64,000 nucleotides of DNA from Conchocele bisecta (lineage: Eukaryota > Mollusca > Bivalvia > Lucinida > Thyasiridae): assembly GCA_029237695.1 (NCBI GenBank), contig CM055277.1:38722242-38786241 (forward strand). The letters are read 5' to 3'. The notes under the pieces were generated by a model. It did not search any database, was not told the origin of the DNA, and saw nothing but the letters and a program-made list of their open reading frames with translations. The translations under genes were made by a program, and so were the position numbers. Shown piece after piece: positions 31,970 through 44,467 of the stretch. Every line of letters begins with the position of its first letter. Position 1 is the stretch's first letter.

Positions 31970-34900
31970 GCAAATAGAGTGGGCGGGCTTCAATGCTCAG
32001 CAGGACAGAATAGTGGACCACCCTACCCAGAAGCCCAGACTCACCACCCGCTCATCCTGATACCGTTCTGACTACGCTTGTGTATCTCGAAAAGACACTA
32101 AATACATTCGGGATGCAGTACATCCACCTCTCAGTCGACCTCTAACTGTACCAGACAGCCTGCCTAATCCAGTGGAACGACCCTCAGCGCTGGAACAGAC
32201 TAATACTTCACCCTGGCATGATGCACACTCTCATGAGTTTCATCGGTTGTATAGGGACACTGATGAAGGCAACTGGCGTGGAAGTTCTCATCAGTGCATT
32301 GTCAATGGAAAGGCCTGGACCAATGCTCTACGAGCATACCGTCTCATCATCGCAGTGTTGTTGCAGAGCTTCTACTCAAAAGGCGCCAAAACATACCAAG
32401 AGCTGAGCAACTACCTTGTTGCATGTAGAAAAGATCCAAAACCTACCTGCTGGCGCTGATGTTCCTGCGCGGAGAGCGAAATGGTGTTTTTTGTTTGTTT
32501 GTTGGGGTTGAATGGCCTATCAACAGCTAAGGTCATTTAAGGCCGGGTCAATGGGTTTAGTACTAAATCCCATATATTACCTGTACCAGTACATGTACAT
32601 TTTCAAGTACATGTACATTTTCAAGTACATGTACAAATGGGGCAAAATCCCAAAATCAGAACTGAATATTTACAATAACAAAACAATATATTCAGCCCTG
32701 AAATCAGAATAATCCTGATCTGATGCCAGGTCCTCACCACACCAGAATCAATTGGCTCCTCCCAAAAGCAGTAGGATCAGTAATAATCTTACTACCATAT
32801 AATGGGCAATAACCCAATTCAAAGGTAACAAAAGAGCCAAAGATAAAAAAGTACCGGAGGGCCAAACCAGGCAAATAGTGATTCCTATAAGGAGGAATCA
32901 CTACCGTTAGTTTACGCCGTCTCGTTCGCCCGACTACCACCCACGCGGAAGAGTGACTTTCTTCTCCGGCAGCACTGTCTCAATGCGATGCTACCGTATT
33001 TCTTCGCCGCATGTCACCACAATTATGCCCGCTACCTGACCTGGTATGTACGACAGATGGAGCACCTTCCCAAGCATGCCAAAGAGGATCTACTAGCAGG
33101 CTCCCATGTCTGTCGACACTCGGACGGTGGAACCGCGGTGCCAGCTGATCAGTTTGGCGAACAGACATACATCAAGCGAGGGAAGGGTGCTGGAGGCATG
33201 AACGGCATTTCGACGAGCGCCGAGCAAGTTACCGTGTGGGTCAGCAGTTTCAGTGTATGATCGACATCGCCATTGAAGATATGTACAGCGAAACTGGAGA
33301 CAAAGAGAAGCCACATGGTGGAGTGGACGAAGAGAAGAACAAGCACAAGGAGGAAGGAGAGGGAAGAAGGAGACTGGACGAGACCGATCGGAGGAACATC
33401 GCGTCAGAGCTGGAGAAATATACTCATCCCCTCAAGTAGAAGCATCCAGCTTTATATAATATCTGCAACGGCCAAGTGGCGCACCATACAGTGATGTTCC
33501 GGATGCACTGGCTATCGGAAGTGAGCAGAGCGAACAGTTCTCGGCTTCGCAAAGCAATGACTTCCACACAACCATAAAGAGAAAGGTCAAAACCATGGAG
33601 GCGCTCAAGAAGGCAGTCACCGTCAAGGGAATGGCCATATACGACATTGAGACACTGTTCAGTCGGCTGTTGGTTGTGGGAGAGTTAGCAGATGTTGTAC
33701 AGTTCTAGCTGAATCCAGTCCCTCCCGCCCTGGTCGATGAGTACGGCTGCCTTAGGAAGGGTGTCAAGGCCGTGCTCCTCAAGGGTATGAGTGTCACTGT
33801 CACAAATTCACCTGATCCAGACGTGATACTAGTTGACGCCGGACAATTGCTGTACCACGTCGTCTGGCCAGTCGCCAGCACCGCAGGATATTTGGCTGCC
33901 AGCATCGGAGCTCGAATGGCCCACTACCCTCCTGACTGTAAGAAAATCGTCCTGTTTGATAGGTACGACCAAGAAGCTCCTAGCGCAAAGGACCATGATC
34001 GGACAAGAAGAGGAAGAGCTAAGGAAGTCCGGCTGACCCCGAACACCCCTCTTCCATGTCGAGAAGCTATTCTTCATAATGCCACGAACAAGGGTCTGTT
34101 GAACAATGTATTATGTGGCTATACGTTTCCACAAAACATCCAGCTTGTCAACAAGTTAGAATGTGACGTCACTCATGCGGAGGCGGACATTACCCTTTGC
34201 AGCTACATGTTGACCGCGGCGGCAGATGGCTCCCAGACCATCCGCATCCTCAGTGACGACACTGACGTTTTTGTTCTCATAGTGTACTGGATGTCGAGGA
34301 AGCGCATCGTTTCCAGGGTTCAACTTGAAAAGTGGAATGGTGATGTCAACAAAACTGTTCAGCGGTTGGGCCCAGAAAATGCAGTCAGCTTCTCGGTGTC
34401 CACGCGTTGTCGGGCTGCGATACGGTGTCATATCCCTTTGGAAAAGGAAAGCAGTCAGCGCTCAAGCTCCTAGAGCTAGACATACCCGGCCTCGATAAAG
34501 TACTCGGTCAACATGACTCAACCCATGCTAAACCGAAGGCGACAGTAGACAGCTTCTTCCTACACCTCTACGGACAAAAGAGCTGTACGTCAATGAATGA
34601 AGCACGTGCCCGCTTCCATCGTGCTCGTAAGAAGCCTCCGCCACTGAAAAAACTGCCACCGACTGATGCCAACCTGCAGCTGCATGTGCCTGGAGCACAC
34701 CTTCAGATGCTACTGTGGACGGCTGCGGACCAACGTGACCCACCTAAATAATCTCAAGACATTGAGCACTTTGGGTGGAACATCGAAGGCTCGAAGGTCA
34801 CACAAGCCATCACAACAACACCAGTTGCTCCTCAAGCATTGCTGGATGTAGTGAGCTGCAGCTGCACTGCACATGGAAAGACATGCAGTAGCGCACGCTG

Positions 34901-35053
34901 TAGTTGCAACAGTGCAGGACTTTCATGCACGGACTACTGCAAGTGTGAGGGGGGGGTGTGGTCACATGTTGTTGTCCGTTCACCAGCAAGCAGGTAAACA
35001 TTGAAGAGGATGAAGGGTGGCTTGTTGTAGACGACGATGATGAAGACCAGTAG
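31970..35053 (+). pseudogene. FEN1/XPG-like nuclease with CXC tail, copy 2 (more complete, multiply disrupted)
   Basis: Same family as 2-1146, here including the N-terminal region. Recognisable family blocks: WAGFNAQQDRI (about 31978), LEKTLNTFGMQYIHLSVDL then a stop at 32143-32145, CLIQWNDPQRWNRLILHPG, HTLMSFIGCIGTLM (32224), GKAWTNALRAYRLI in another frame, MLPYFFAACHHNYARY (32988) and QTYIKRGKGAGGMNGIS. The nuclease blocks follow: ILVDAGQLLYHVVWP (33829), VLFDRYD (33946), HAEAD (34174), SDDTDVFVLI (34252) and LSGCDTVSYPFGKGK (34407). The CXC cluster is at about 34856-34945 and the acidic terminus ends at the TAG 35051-35053. Defects: stops at 32143, 33706 and 34749, indels near 32280, 33230, 34390 and at the G8 run 34949-34956, and a 470-bp insertion at about 32470. 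Function of the family is unknown. Confidence 0.65.
32470..32940. repeat. Insertion within nuclease copy 2
   Basis: Family homology stops after LMFLRGERNG and resumes at FLLRQHCLNAMLPYF. The intervening segment starts GTTTTTTGTTTGTTTGTTGG, contains three ACATGTACATTTTCAAGT repeats (about 32588-32635) and has no ORF. It resembles a retroposed repeat in reverse orientation. Imperfect GCGGAGAG / GCGGAAGAG flanks could be a decayed duplication. Confidence 0.5.
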
Positions 35054-35194
35054 GTGGTTGTGACTGTTTACCAGTAATACTGTGGTACTATAGTGTGTCT
35101 CCATATAAGTCATGGTGCTGTACATCAGCTGTTTTGGTTCATGGTGTACTGTTATTACATTTACAACTACATTTCGTTTTCTAAACAGAGATGT

Positions 35195-35745
35195 GGGTGC
35201 CATTGTGTCATCCATAAGCCAGTTCTTGCATTTTGTTTGTTAATCCATGCACATGTATATGTCCAGTCAATGAACATAGTTATCAGTGTCAATATGGCAT
35301 CGATAGGCCAGTTCTTGTTATACCGTTTGTTATTTAATGCCAATATATATGTCTAGTCACTGAACAGAGCTATGAGTGTCATTATGGCATCTATATGCCA
35401 GTTCTTACTGTACCGTTTGTTATTTCATGCCAATAGATATGTCTAGTCACTGAACAGAGCTATGAGTTGCACTATGACATCCATATGCCAGTTCTTGCTA
35501 TATCGTTTGATAATTTGATGCCAATATATATGTCTAGTCACTGAACAGAACTATGAGTGTCACTATGCCATCCATAGGCCAGTTCTTGCTATACCGTTCG
35601 TTATTTCAGGCCAATATATATGAATGCCACTATGTCATCCATATATCAGTTCTTGCTTTAGTATTCGTTAATACATGCACAGTTCAATATATAGTCACTG
35701 AACAGAGCAGAGCTATGAGTATCACTATGTCATTTCATTGTTTTC
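35195..35745 (+). repeat. Tandem repeat, about 90-bp unit
   Basis: Six units marked by CATCCATATGCCAGTTCTTG at about 35205, 35294, 35382, 35473, 35566 and 35630, with ATGTCTAGTCACTGAACAGA between. It lies 140 bp downstream of nuclease copy 2. Confidence 0.75.
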
Positions 35746-36167
35746 CTTAAAAAATGAGTGACCTATTTGTGTCATATTGTATATGTATCGCACCAGTAGG
35801 CCTATCATTTAGACCACATTTTCAATGTTAGACAAGCCTGTAAATGTAAAGTTTGCCTTTATTTATACGTATCTGTGTTATGGGCAGATGTGAACGGTAC
35901 AGATGCTGATCAGATTGTGTGAAAATCTCCAGTCACAGCCACATATTTGAGAGAAAATAGTCGCGAAAACTGTGTTAGGAATTATTCAGAATTATTCAGA
36001 TTATAACTGCATAAGTACATTTGGTGTTGACGGACTCATAGTAAAACGGCAGGAACATGGGGCCCATTTCACTAAACTTAGTACATGTACAACTAAAATG
36101 TTCGTAAGTGCAAACTTATGATAGCCTTTAAATTTCACATTAACAATGTTTTCTTGTAAATAATTAT
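35746..36167. other. Spacer with a MITE end fragment
   Basis: CAGATTGTGTGAAAATCTCC plus AGTCACAGCCACATAT at about 35918-35955 is the 3' end of the GGGGCTTAT MITE. Otherwise nothing. Confidence 0.4.
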
Positions 36168-36666
36168 TGGATTTACACTCAGTCGGCACAAACTTTTCTT
36201 TATAGGAATTAAATAAGTGTATAATTGTGTCACTATTCCACCAGTTCTAAAGATTACGAGTGCCCGCTATACAGATATAATCATTTAGTAGAATTTATTT
36301 TACTGATAGTGACGCGCGTTGGTATCAGGCTATTTTCATATGCAAATGAGGCATGGTATTTTTTAATTATTTATACTAATTAAATGCGTCACCTGACAAA
36401 ATAATATTTTCGACATATTATAAAGTATGATAATTGCACATCAAAAAATAAATACAGAATATAAATAGTAAAGTCCATTAACATTTTAAGGAAACAAGGT
36501 TATCGTCCCTGAAATCAGTGTGGAAAGTCTGATATAAAATGTATAATAATGTCAATCAATACGTGGGGTAATGGAGCATGAATGTTTATCTTGCCAGAAA
36601 ATGTCTCAGATGATATCTCTGATATAAAGAACATTTTGTGCCTATTGAGTGGGCATGTACCTTTAA
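36168..36666 (+). mobile_element. TTAA MITE, copy c
   Basis: The left end is degenerate (TTGGATTTACACTCAGTCGG); the right end is CTATTGAGTGGGCATGTACC then TTTAA at 36662-36666. Body collinear with the copies at 2899 and 27068. Confidence 0.7.
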
Positions 36667-37083
36667 AAGCAAGAAACCACAGCCGTATCATGCCTCATGG
36701 GCGCCGGCATTCATCCAGTGTAAACATGTGATAAAAAAGTGATCAAACATATTAGTAACAAGAAATGTGGCCTGTTGGCACACGGATGCCACCGCTCAAT
36801 GCATGTTAGTAATTTTAGCCCCGGTGACCTTCAACTTGGGCCGACGGACTACATTGTCAATACTATTAGGCGTCTTCCCACAATATATATCATGGTCTGA
36901 ATAGTTGCAAAGGAACTCTTGCAACGAACACCACTTTCAATAGGTGTTTTCCCCGGATCAAATCAGTGCACATGTGAAGTATGGTGGAAATCGGCCTAAC
37001 TTATTTCAAGTTATCGTGCAGAAACAAGCAAAGTATATTTATTGTGACTCCACAAACAAACACAAAGACAACCATGTTTCACT
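36667..37083. other. Unassigned spacer
   Basis: No repeat boundary or gene identified. Confidence 0.3.
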
Positions 37084-37473
37084 ACTGTCTGTTTCACGAA
37101 ACCTGCCCAAATGTTACGGCTATATAAACAATGCAAAAACAATATTCTTTTCGATAATATTAAATTAAAGCCAAATTTAAGAATGAACCTTCTTTTTATT
37201 TAGTGAAATTTGGTCCTATGTTGATTTATGGCGGTATTTAACATGGGGAAATGTTTCGAATTTCAGAAATACTGTAACTTTTGTTTTCTTAGTTAGATCA
37301 TTTCTAAGCTATATAGCTTGGTTTCGGAGTCAAATTCCCCCCATAGCTCATACACCTCATTTTTCCCCCATGTTAAATTCCCATAGACAAATCAATATTT
37401 GACCAAATTTCACGAAGTAAAAAAGGCTCATTCTTAAATGATGGAAAAATTGTGTTTCGTGAAACAGACAGTA
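37084..37473. mobile_element. Palindromic MITE, copy 2
   Basis: TACTGTCTGTTTCACGAAAC at the left is perfectly mirrored by GTTTCGTGAAACAGACAGTA at the right (37454-37473). Internal arms match 14203-14703. Confidence 0.75.
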
Positions 37474-37821
37474 AGTATGCTTGCTGGCACAGTAATACCA
37501 TGAATACATTTCCAAATGTGTACAACAGTCTATGAGAGTATACGATGCACTAAAACAGAAACTTTGGACAATTTGATAAAATGGAATGGTGCGTTTGATT
37601 GATATGGGCCAATTGAAACTCATAAAGCCAAACATCGCATATTAAATATCTGAGACAACATCCGAGTAATCGTGCCTTTAATGAAAACACGGATATGATC
37701 GATGAGATTTCATTGTGTACATTAAATGTTTTATATACTATTTGTATACAATGTTTTATACAAACAATTTACGGCCCGTATACAAAAGTGAACAATGGGC
37801 ACACGCATGGCGGCTCAGTGT
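37474..37821. other. Unassigned spacer
   Basis: Nothing recognised. Confidence 0.3.
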
Positions 37822-37970
37822 GGACATTTAATTTCGTCGTTTCTGCTCTGCGTTACAAGTGACTAAAATGAATAACATTACATTTCATTTCTTTCGTAGA
37901 GACGAACATCTAGAACCTTGTTTGTCATCACTACGCGGCGTAGAAACGAAATTTAAATGTGGGTGCCCTC
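37822..37970. mobile_element. Small hairpin MITE (imperfect TIRs)
   Basis: GTGGACATTTAATTTCGTCG with TTTCTGC at the left versus GTAGAAACGAAATTTAAATG with TGGGTGC at the right. Arms about 27 bp with one small gap. Confidence 0.45.
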
Positions 37971-38163
37971 AAATTATGTAAAAATACATATTTACGCCGA
38001 AATTAAGCGGGTACCTCCACATGTTTTTAACATCGAAAGTGTCCGTTTTTACAAGTATTAACTAATACTTCATATCCGTGTCGGTAGTGGTGATCACCAG
38101 TGTATGTACATGTAAAGAAATGGTCAATAGTTTTAATTATTTAAATAAATAATGTGTATAAAC

Positions 38164-38648
38164 TTAAAGGTACATGCCCACTCAGTTGGCACAATGTTGT
38201 TCTCTACATCGGAGACATCATCGGAGACATTATCATGCAAAATAAACATCCATTCACCATTACCACACGTATTGATTGGTATTAGTATACATTTTTTATC
38301 AGACGTATATAGTTCAACACTGATATCAGGGGCGATAACCGTGTTTCTTTAAAATGTTAACGGACCTTACTATTTATTCTCTGTATTTATATTTTGATGT
38401 GCAATGATCATACTTTATCATCTGTCGTAACTATTATTTGTTCAGGTGAATAGCATGCCTCATTTGCATATGAAAATGTCCTGATACCACCGCGAGTCAC
38501 TATCAGTAAAATAAATATTACTACATGATTATACATGTAAAACGGGTACTTGTAATGTTTAGAACAGGTGGAATAGTGACCCTATTATACACTGATTTAA
38601 TTCCTATAAATAATAGTTTGTGCCTATTGGGTGGACATGTACATTTAA
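38164..38648 (-). mobile_element. TTAA MITE, copy d (inverted)
   Basis: TTAA at 38164-38167 then AGGTACATGCCCACTCAGTT; right end ATTGGGTGGACATGTACAT then TTAA at 38645-38648. Oriented opposite to copy c, 1.5 kb away. Confidence 0.75.
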
Positions 38649-40020
38649 TTACGACTGCTGTCGATATCTTATAAAGTATAATTATTGTACACCAGGAAAT
38701 GTATTGTACAAATAAATATTGATTTCCGTTGAATACATATTGATTTTGTTAATATTTTGAGAAAATGCGGTTATTTCCCCTCACCTCAAGTTATTAAAGT
38801 CCGTCTTTAAAATAAGGCAAAATAGTGCCAATATGTGTACCAGGTAATATAAAGTAATTGCTATCCGTGTATATTAATGATATATCTAATGGCTGAAACA
38901 ATGAAAGATAACCCCTACAATACATCCTGATGTGCGGGACCCCATCGTTAAGTTCCAAAAACTATATAAGGCTTACAAAGTTCTTCCTCTGTTAGGCGTC
39001 CGCGTGCGGGTAGGTTTTGAGGGTGGTTCTATGAAAAAACAAACAAACAGTGTATGCTATTTTACAATATTTACTGGTGAAGTAATATGAACATTTATTT
39101 TGGACTTGTCTAAGTTTTAAATCCGTTCATGAATTTACACTTAATACTAAGTTTTAATAATAACTTTTCTTATTATTTAGCGGAAATTTAAATTTATGTT
39201 AAAAATTCCCCAACCCTTTGCACGCATTTTTCAAGGTCTTGTTTGTTTTTACCGGATATGTTAGTAGGGTTTGGCCATCCGGGTGGACGCTTAACAGAGA
39301 AAAACAATGGCATGGCCTTATGTTTTTGCATGACGTGGCTTAATCTGGGTCCGCGGCTAAGATTATATCCGCAGATAGGTAACTAAATCCGTGGCGGTCA
39401 CCATATTATCCATAGAAAATCATCTAAATAATGTTAGTAAATCATTCGCCTAAACTGCGCATGTAATGTATACTGAGAACAAAAACGAAACTATGCTGGT
39501 ACCATTTTGTGGATTTCTTTGACGTTTCCTAATATGATGCACATGTAGTAATGACGATGTGTATGTGTCAAATGATCATTTGACAACACATCCCTGTCAT
39601 TTTATACATGTACTGAAAACTCCATATGTTCTATCCGAAAACAATTGATGAAGTGAACAGGGGGAATAATCAAGAGAAAAAAAGTTTCCAAACTAACTTG
39701 GACTTGTACTTGTGGTGTATGTTATCACTTCCAAGTGGCTTTTATTTGGTGGCAAATTAACAGGATATGTTCCCTAATAGTGACCACCGCGTGGAACACT
39801 GCATTGACCCTACGTCGCATATAATTGACGTAAGTCTAGATAAGGACGTTTGGAAGACCATTCCATTCTCTGACAAGAGAATTGGACGATTGATCGACGT
39901 TATGAAGCACATATCACTCCCGCACGCGTCTCCCGACATCATCCCAGATATAAGAATGCATTTAACATGTTGACACAAATGGGCAACTTTGAAATTCAAT
40001 TCCTTAACTGCATGCTGAAA
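38649..40020. other. AT-rich spacer
   Basis: No gene recognised. An open frame at 39767-39973 (68 codons) has ordinary composition but no motif, splice context or neighbour that supports it. Confidence 0.4.
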
Positions 40021-40650
40021 AAATCAAAATGGCCGCCAAATTTGACCATTTTACATAATTCCACTGAATCGTCATATCAAAGAATATGCGTTTTCTAGTT
40101 ATATGTTTATAGAAACAATGAATGTGTGTGTTTTCTGTCTTTGTTGTAAAATTATGTAATAATCTAAATATCGGAAGTCCAAGATGGCCTCCAAATATTA
40201 ATATATTACAATATGCTTGCATCCGATCTGTATCTTGAAATAAGAAACAATATCTAATTGCACTCGGACCCCATATCAGAACAATTTTGCATATCAATAT
40301 TGTGTTTAGGTATTTGATGATTTCAGTACCTTGTGTATGCAATTAGCTATTTGTTTCAATAACATTAGTCCAAGATGTCCACCAAATATCATGAAATTGC
40401 CAGATAATCTTTGTCAATAATATCAATCTAAGATGGCCACCGGATTTGAATATAGTACATTATAATAGTAATACAATTATATAATAATATAAGATTTAAA
40501 ATAGTGCATACAGTTATTAGATACGTTGGATATTGTTTTTGTTTATTTAATAAAGCCTTCTTGTTTCCATTCCATAGCAGCATTAATGCTGATGATACTA
40601 AGATACGAATTATAAATGGCTGCCAACGTATGTACTTCTAACTTCTACAG
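40021..40650 (-). repeat. GGCCGCC-core dispersed repeat
   Basis: AAAATGGCCGCCAAATTTGA (about 40026), AAGATGGCCTCCAAATATTA (40181) and AAGATGGCCACCGGATTTGA (40431) recur at about 155-250 bp. Reverse-complement relative of the 1991-2700 family. Confidence 0.55.
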
Positions 40651-42295
40651 TGGATTGTTGGAAAGGAGACATATTGCGGAACTTTGCAATATACTTCAAT
40701 GACTTTCTAATTTGCATAACTACCATATGTCTATTTTTCATACAATTGGCTCCAAAAGTTCAAATGCTCAATATAATTCACTATGCAACTTCACACTAAA
40801 TGGCTCCTCTGGGTAGCGCCATTAACAGCTTGAGTGTCTGTATACAACAAATAAACAGTACAAATGGAAGATACATATACGTGACGCGCCAAGCAAAAAC
40901 CTCCTTTATGGGTCAAAAATGCGAAAGTGAGTGTTCAACATATTTAGAAAATATGAACTCTCGATTAATATGATATATAAACCAATGTTGTATTCAACTG
41001 ATAAACCATCTTTCTAGACCAACAAAGATACCCATCAGACGTCACTTCGTCGCAGCGACGTTGTTTCGACATGCCGTACGTTACGTCGTCTTTATTCATA
41101 TCTGTGAACAGCGGACCGCACGAGTCGTGACGTTTTCGTGCTACAGTTGTACTAACACACAAAATTCTCTGAGTTTCATCACAATGCACATATTTATCCA
41201 CTACAAGTATATTATTATTAATATATACTTAACGATATTTCAAAACATTTATATCTAATTTATAAATAGTATGAAAAGTATCAAATCAAGGTTCAATATA
41301 TGTCCACATTTTAGTAGTTAAGGAATCTCAGGGAAAAGTGAGAGAAGTGTTGATTTCCTCCCCAACCAAATTCTCCCAGTTATATTTAGCTATCATTAAT
41401 ATATGATCATAGCAATACTTATGGTAGTCAAATGTAAATGAACTAGCCACAAGTTTATAAAACATTCTAATGTGTTAATCATTTCTCTATATGCTGGTAT
41501 ATTTGAGCAAAATAAGTAGATTCCGTTATATATATTGGGCCAAGTGATGTTGGTGTGGTAAGGGAATCTGCCACCATATCAGCAAATGGTAGTCTCAGTG
41601 TTGAATGGATATTCTATATCCCCCACTGTAGCGCCGTTAAACGCAAAAACGCTAAAGATAGCCAACATTACATAAAATAATGTTGATGTTTTTTCCCCAA
41701 AACATCTGGCATCTAAGGGCCGTAATGGCTCCACTTTTCTCTCGGTACAGTATACATATACTTCAGGGACAATCTGTTAATTAACAGTTTGTAGCGTATA
41801 TTCTCGGCGGTATTTATACTCAAATGTACTTTGCAAAACAAATTACTTGTATCTAAAGGTTGTATCTTCTTGCAAATGAAGCTGGTGTGCGATTATCAAG
41901 ATCACGTGATCGGCAAATGTTCGATTGATTGGTCAGCTGGGTCAGCCAACATTGGTCCGGTCCAATCAAATCACGAATACAAAATATCACGTTTTGTAAC
42001 GAATAGTTTGGGGTTTATTGTCGATATTCCGGCACCGCGTGTTAATTTTTGTTTCTTGGTGGTTTTGTATGCATTTGGGGTCTGGCTTTCCGAAAAATCC
42101 GGGTGCCATTTTTCTCGGACACGTTCACTGTCATTTCAAGGTCATTGACCTATTTGGCATAATTGGAGCCCGTGTACCTGAATTATACACCAATATGTCG
42201 TGTATACATATGACCCTAAACTGGTATAAATTACACACAAGACACGATTAATAGACACACTAAACATTTTCGGAAGATTCGATTTTCAACTCACA
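40651..42295. other. Spacer, nothing recognised
   Basis: Several short open frames (40965-41201 minus, 41831-42148 plus) lack motifs. No TIR pair or tandem array was identified by eye. Confidence 0.35.
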
Positions 42296-42640
42296 TATCT
42301 GGCGGTCATATTTTCAAGATGGATATTCTGAAGCTCTGTAAGTGTAATATATTCTGCGACTGTCGTCTGTGTTGAGAACAGACGTCCAGACTGTGTCTGC
42401 CCTACTTTTGTGGGTGTCAAAATTGTCTATGTTCATGAAAGTAAATTACTATGGATTTGCCAATTACTTGGCGGCCATTTTGAGTTTTTTGACAATGGAG
42501 TATGTTAACTGCAACATTATTCCAGTTGAAATAATTACCCTTTGACTATAGGTGAAGGCGCTTAGCATTACACAAATATGTAGCAAGTCAACCGAAATCT
42601 CATAAATACCCGATTTTTCGCGGCCATCTTGAAAATATGA
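42296..42640. repeat. GGCGGCCAT-core dispersed repeat
   Basis: CTGGCGGTCATATTTTCAAG (42299), TTGGCGGCCATTTTGAG (42468) and CGCGGCCATCTTGAAAATAT (42619) in series. Confidence 0.5.
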
Positions 42641-42658
42641 TAATTATATACTGAATAT

Positions 42659-42718
42659 CAGGTGCAGCTGTATTTATTACAGGTGCAGCTGTATTTTTTA
42701 CAGGTGCAGCTGTATATT
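42659..42718 (+). repeat. Three 21-bp repeats with overlapping E-boxes
   Basis: CAGGTGCAGCTGTATTT occurs three times in a row. Each has CAGGTG and CAGCTG, both CANNTG bHLH sites. Confidence 0.7.
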
Positions 42719-42888
42719 TAGTTTTGACCCCGTTCGTACACCACGCAACTGTTCCTTGTAGTTATACAGACATAGAGCATACCCAGTGAAAATGTGTAGC
42801 ATATCCTCCCAATGGTATGGATTACTGTTTACCAATAATATTTCTTTCAAAGATACATAATATACATCAAATTATATGCATCTGTGTT

Positions 42889-44412
42889 TTACAATTTTCC
42901 CCACTCCATTACTCCACAAGAGGTGCTTGAACATTTACCAAACAAGAAATTACGAAAACACATTGAGTGAATACAGGCTGCAAGGATTGTGAAATGATTC
43001 TTTTTCATTCTTTCAATGGAACGTTCAACATGAATTCTATGTTTAGCAATGTCTTTTGTCGCAGCTTCCTCTTGTGGAGTAAATCTGTGTCTCGTACCAA
43101 GAAATGGTGGCCTAATCATTTTCCCTTGACGCTCATTCAGGATATCATCAATCAAAAACCCTCGGTCCGCCATAATGACATCACGTAGCTCAAGGAAATC
43201 TAAAACATCAGACTGTTTTACAATTTCCTTGTCACTAATGCTTCCTTCAAATGTATCACTTACATAAACAATAGCACCATTTCGAGCAATAGCTAGAAAT
43301 GTTTAAGATGTATATCCCTTGTAGGAGGACTACGGATTTCCTTGAGCCTCGAAGTTACCAGGTGATTTGACATGAACTTCAGTGCAATCTATTATACACC
43401 TTATATTTCCTTCTTGAAGCAAACATAGCTTTGCGAAGTGCATATAATTGTTTGTACATTAACTGTATCCATGTGATGATGATGGTGGAAACCAGACGTG
43501 TATTGGTTTTGAACCGTTAAACTAAATCCTGGTGCAATAAGCCGAGATGTAGACGTATTAAGGTCATGAATAATTGGTTCATTGGTGACATAGTTCTTTT
43601 ACTCGGAGTCATATTGGCATCAGACACAATTCCAATAGTTCATCTTTTCTGTACGTTTCCCTAAAATATCCCACATACACATGAATTTAATGTAAGTTAA
43701 TCCAATATAAAATTGGCTTTATCATCATCCTTGACACTGTCAACATTGAATGTGTCATGAAATGCAGTATATGTGTCCGAGGTTTGTTTTTTACCCACAG
43801 GCATGCGTAATGCAAATGGTGTAACACTTTCATTTAATTTGGCACTGTTTTCCAATATTTTATTTTGTATACTTAATTTAATTACTTCAGTGTTGGTAGA
43901 TTGTCTGTTTGACATTCATGAACACGTACATAAGGTTCACAGGTGGTCCCAACACTTATAAAGAGGTGTCGCTGGTCTGGAATGGTCTTGGATTGTGAAG
44001 TTGATGGAACTTCTGGTGCGCTGGAGCCCAAAACACCCACATCACTTTCATTTGTATCCGTCAACAGCAGTAGACTCTGCGCTGCATCCGATCTTTCCAG
44101 TTTGATTTGCTTTGGTGATCGATATTCAATAATTAATAGGCCTGATGTACTTGTGTTCCGCATTTTATGGGGTCGGGATATTCAGCTGTCGGGCCTCGTT
44201 CAGCCACAAAGTGCATCGAACATATGTAGGTGTCTCTGGTAACATTGTCAATGGTAACATATTTTCGACAGTTCTGTACCCAGCGTTGACATTTTTCTCG
44301 ATTCTGTGCAGGTTTTGGAAACCCGTTCCCAAATCCATCCAATAAAGTATTTGTCTTCACCGGGTTTCAGGGTTCGTGAATCGCCATAGCAGCAATGTTT
44401 TGTTGTCACCAT
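42889..44412 (-). pseudogene. THAP-domain DDE transposase (Harbinger/ISL2EU-like) pseudogene
   Basis: The ATG complement at 44410-44412 opens MVTTKHCCYGDSRTLKPGED; after an indel near 44340 comes FPKPAQNREKCQRWVQNC and TYICSMHFV, together a C2CH THAP zinc finger that binds the transposon ends. A low-complexity linker (44163-43697) follows. The catalytic domain is at 43400-42930: IIDCTEVHVKSPG (first Asp, codon at 43387-43389), NGAIVYVSDTFEGSISDKE, MADRGFLIDDIL (second Asp) and RIHVERSIERMKK (Glu), the DDE_Tnp_4 pattern. At least two stops (around 43315-43345) and indels make it inactive. Its start lies only 56 bp from the Gypsy 3' LTR; no TIRs were located. Confidence 0.8.
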
Positions 44413-44467
44413 TATGTTCAGAAATATTCTAGCGTAAAACCTGTACTGTATGCTTTATTTATCTACA

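Noticed and set aside
39767..39973. Possible small exon (68 codons)
   Set aside because: Ordinary composition but no recognised motif, no convincing splice sites and no neighbouring exons.
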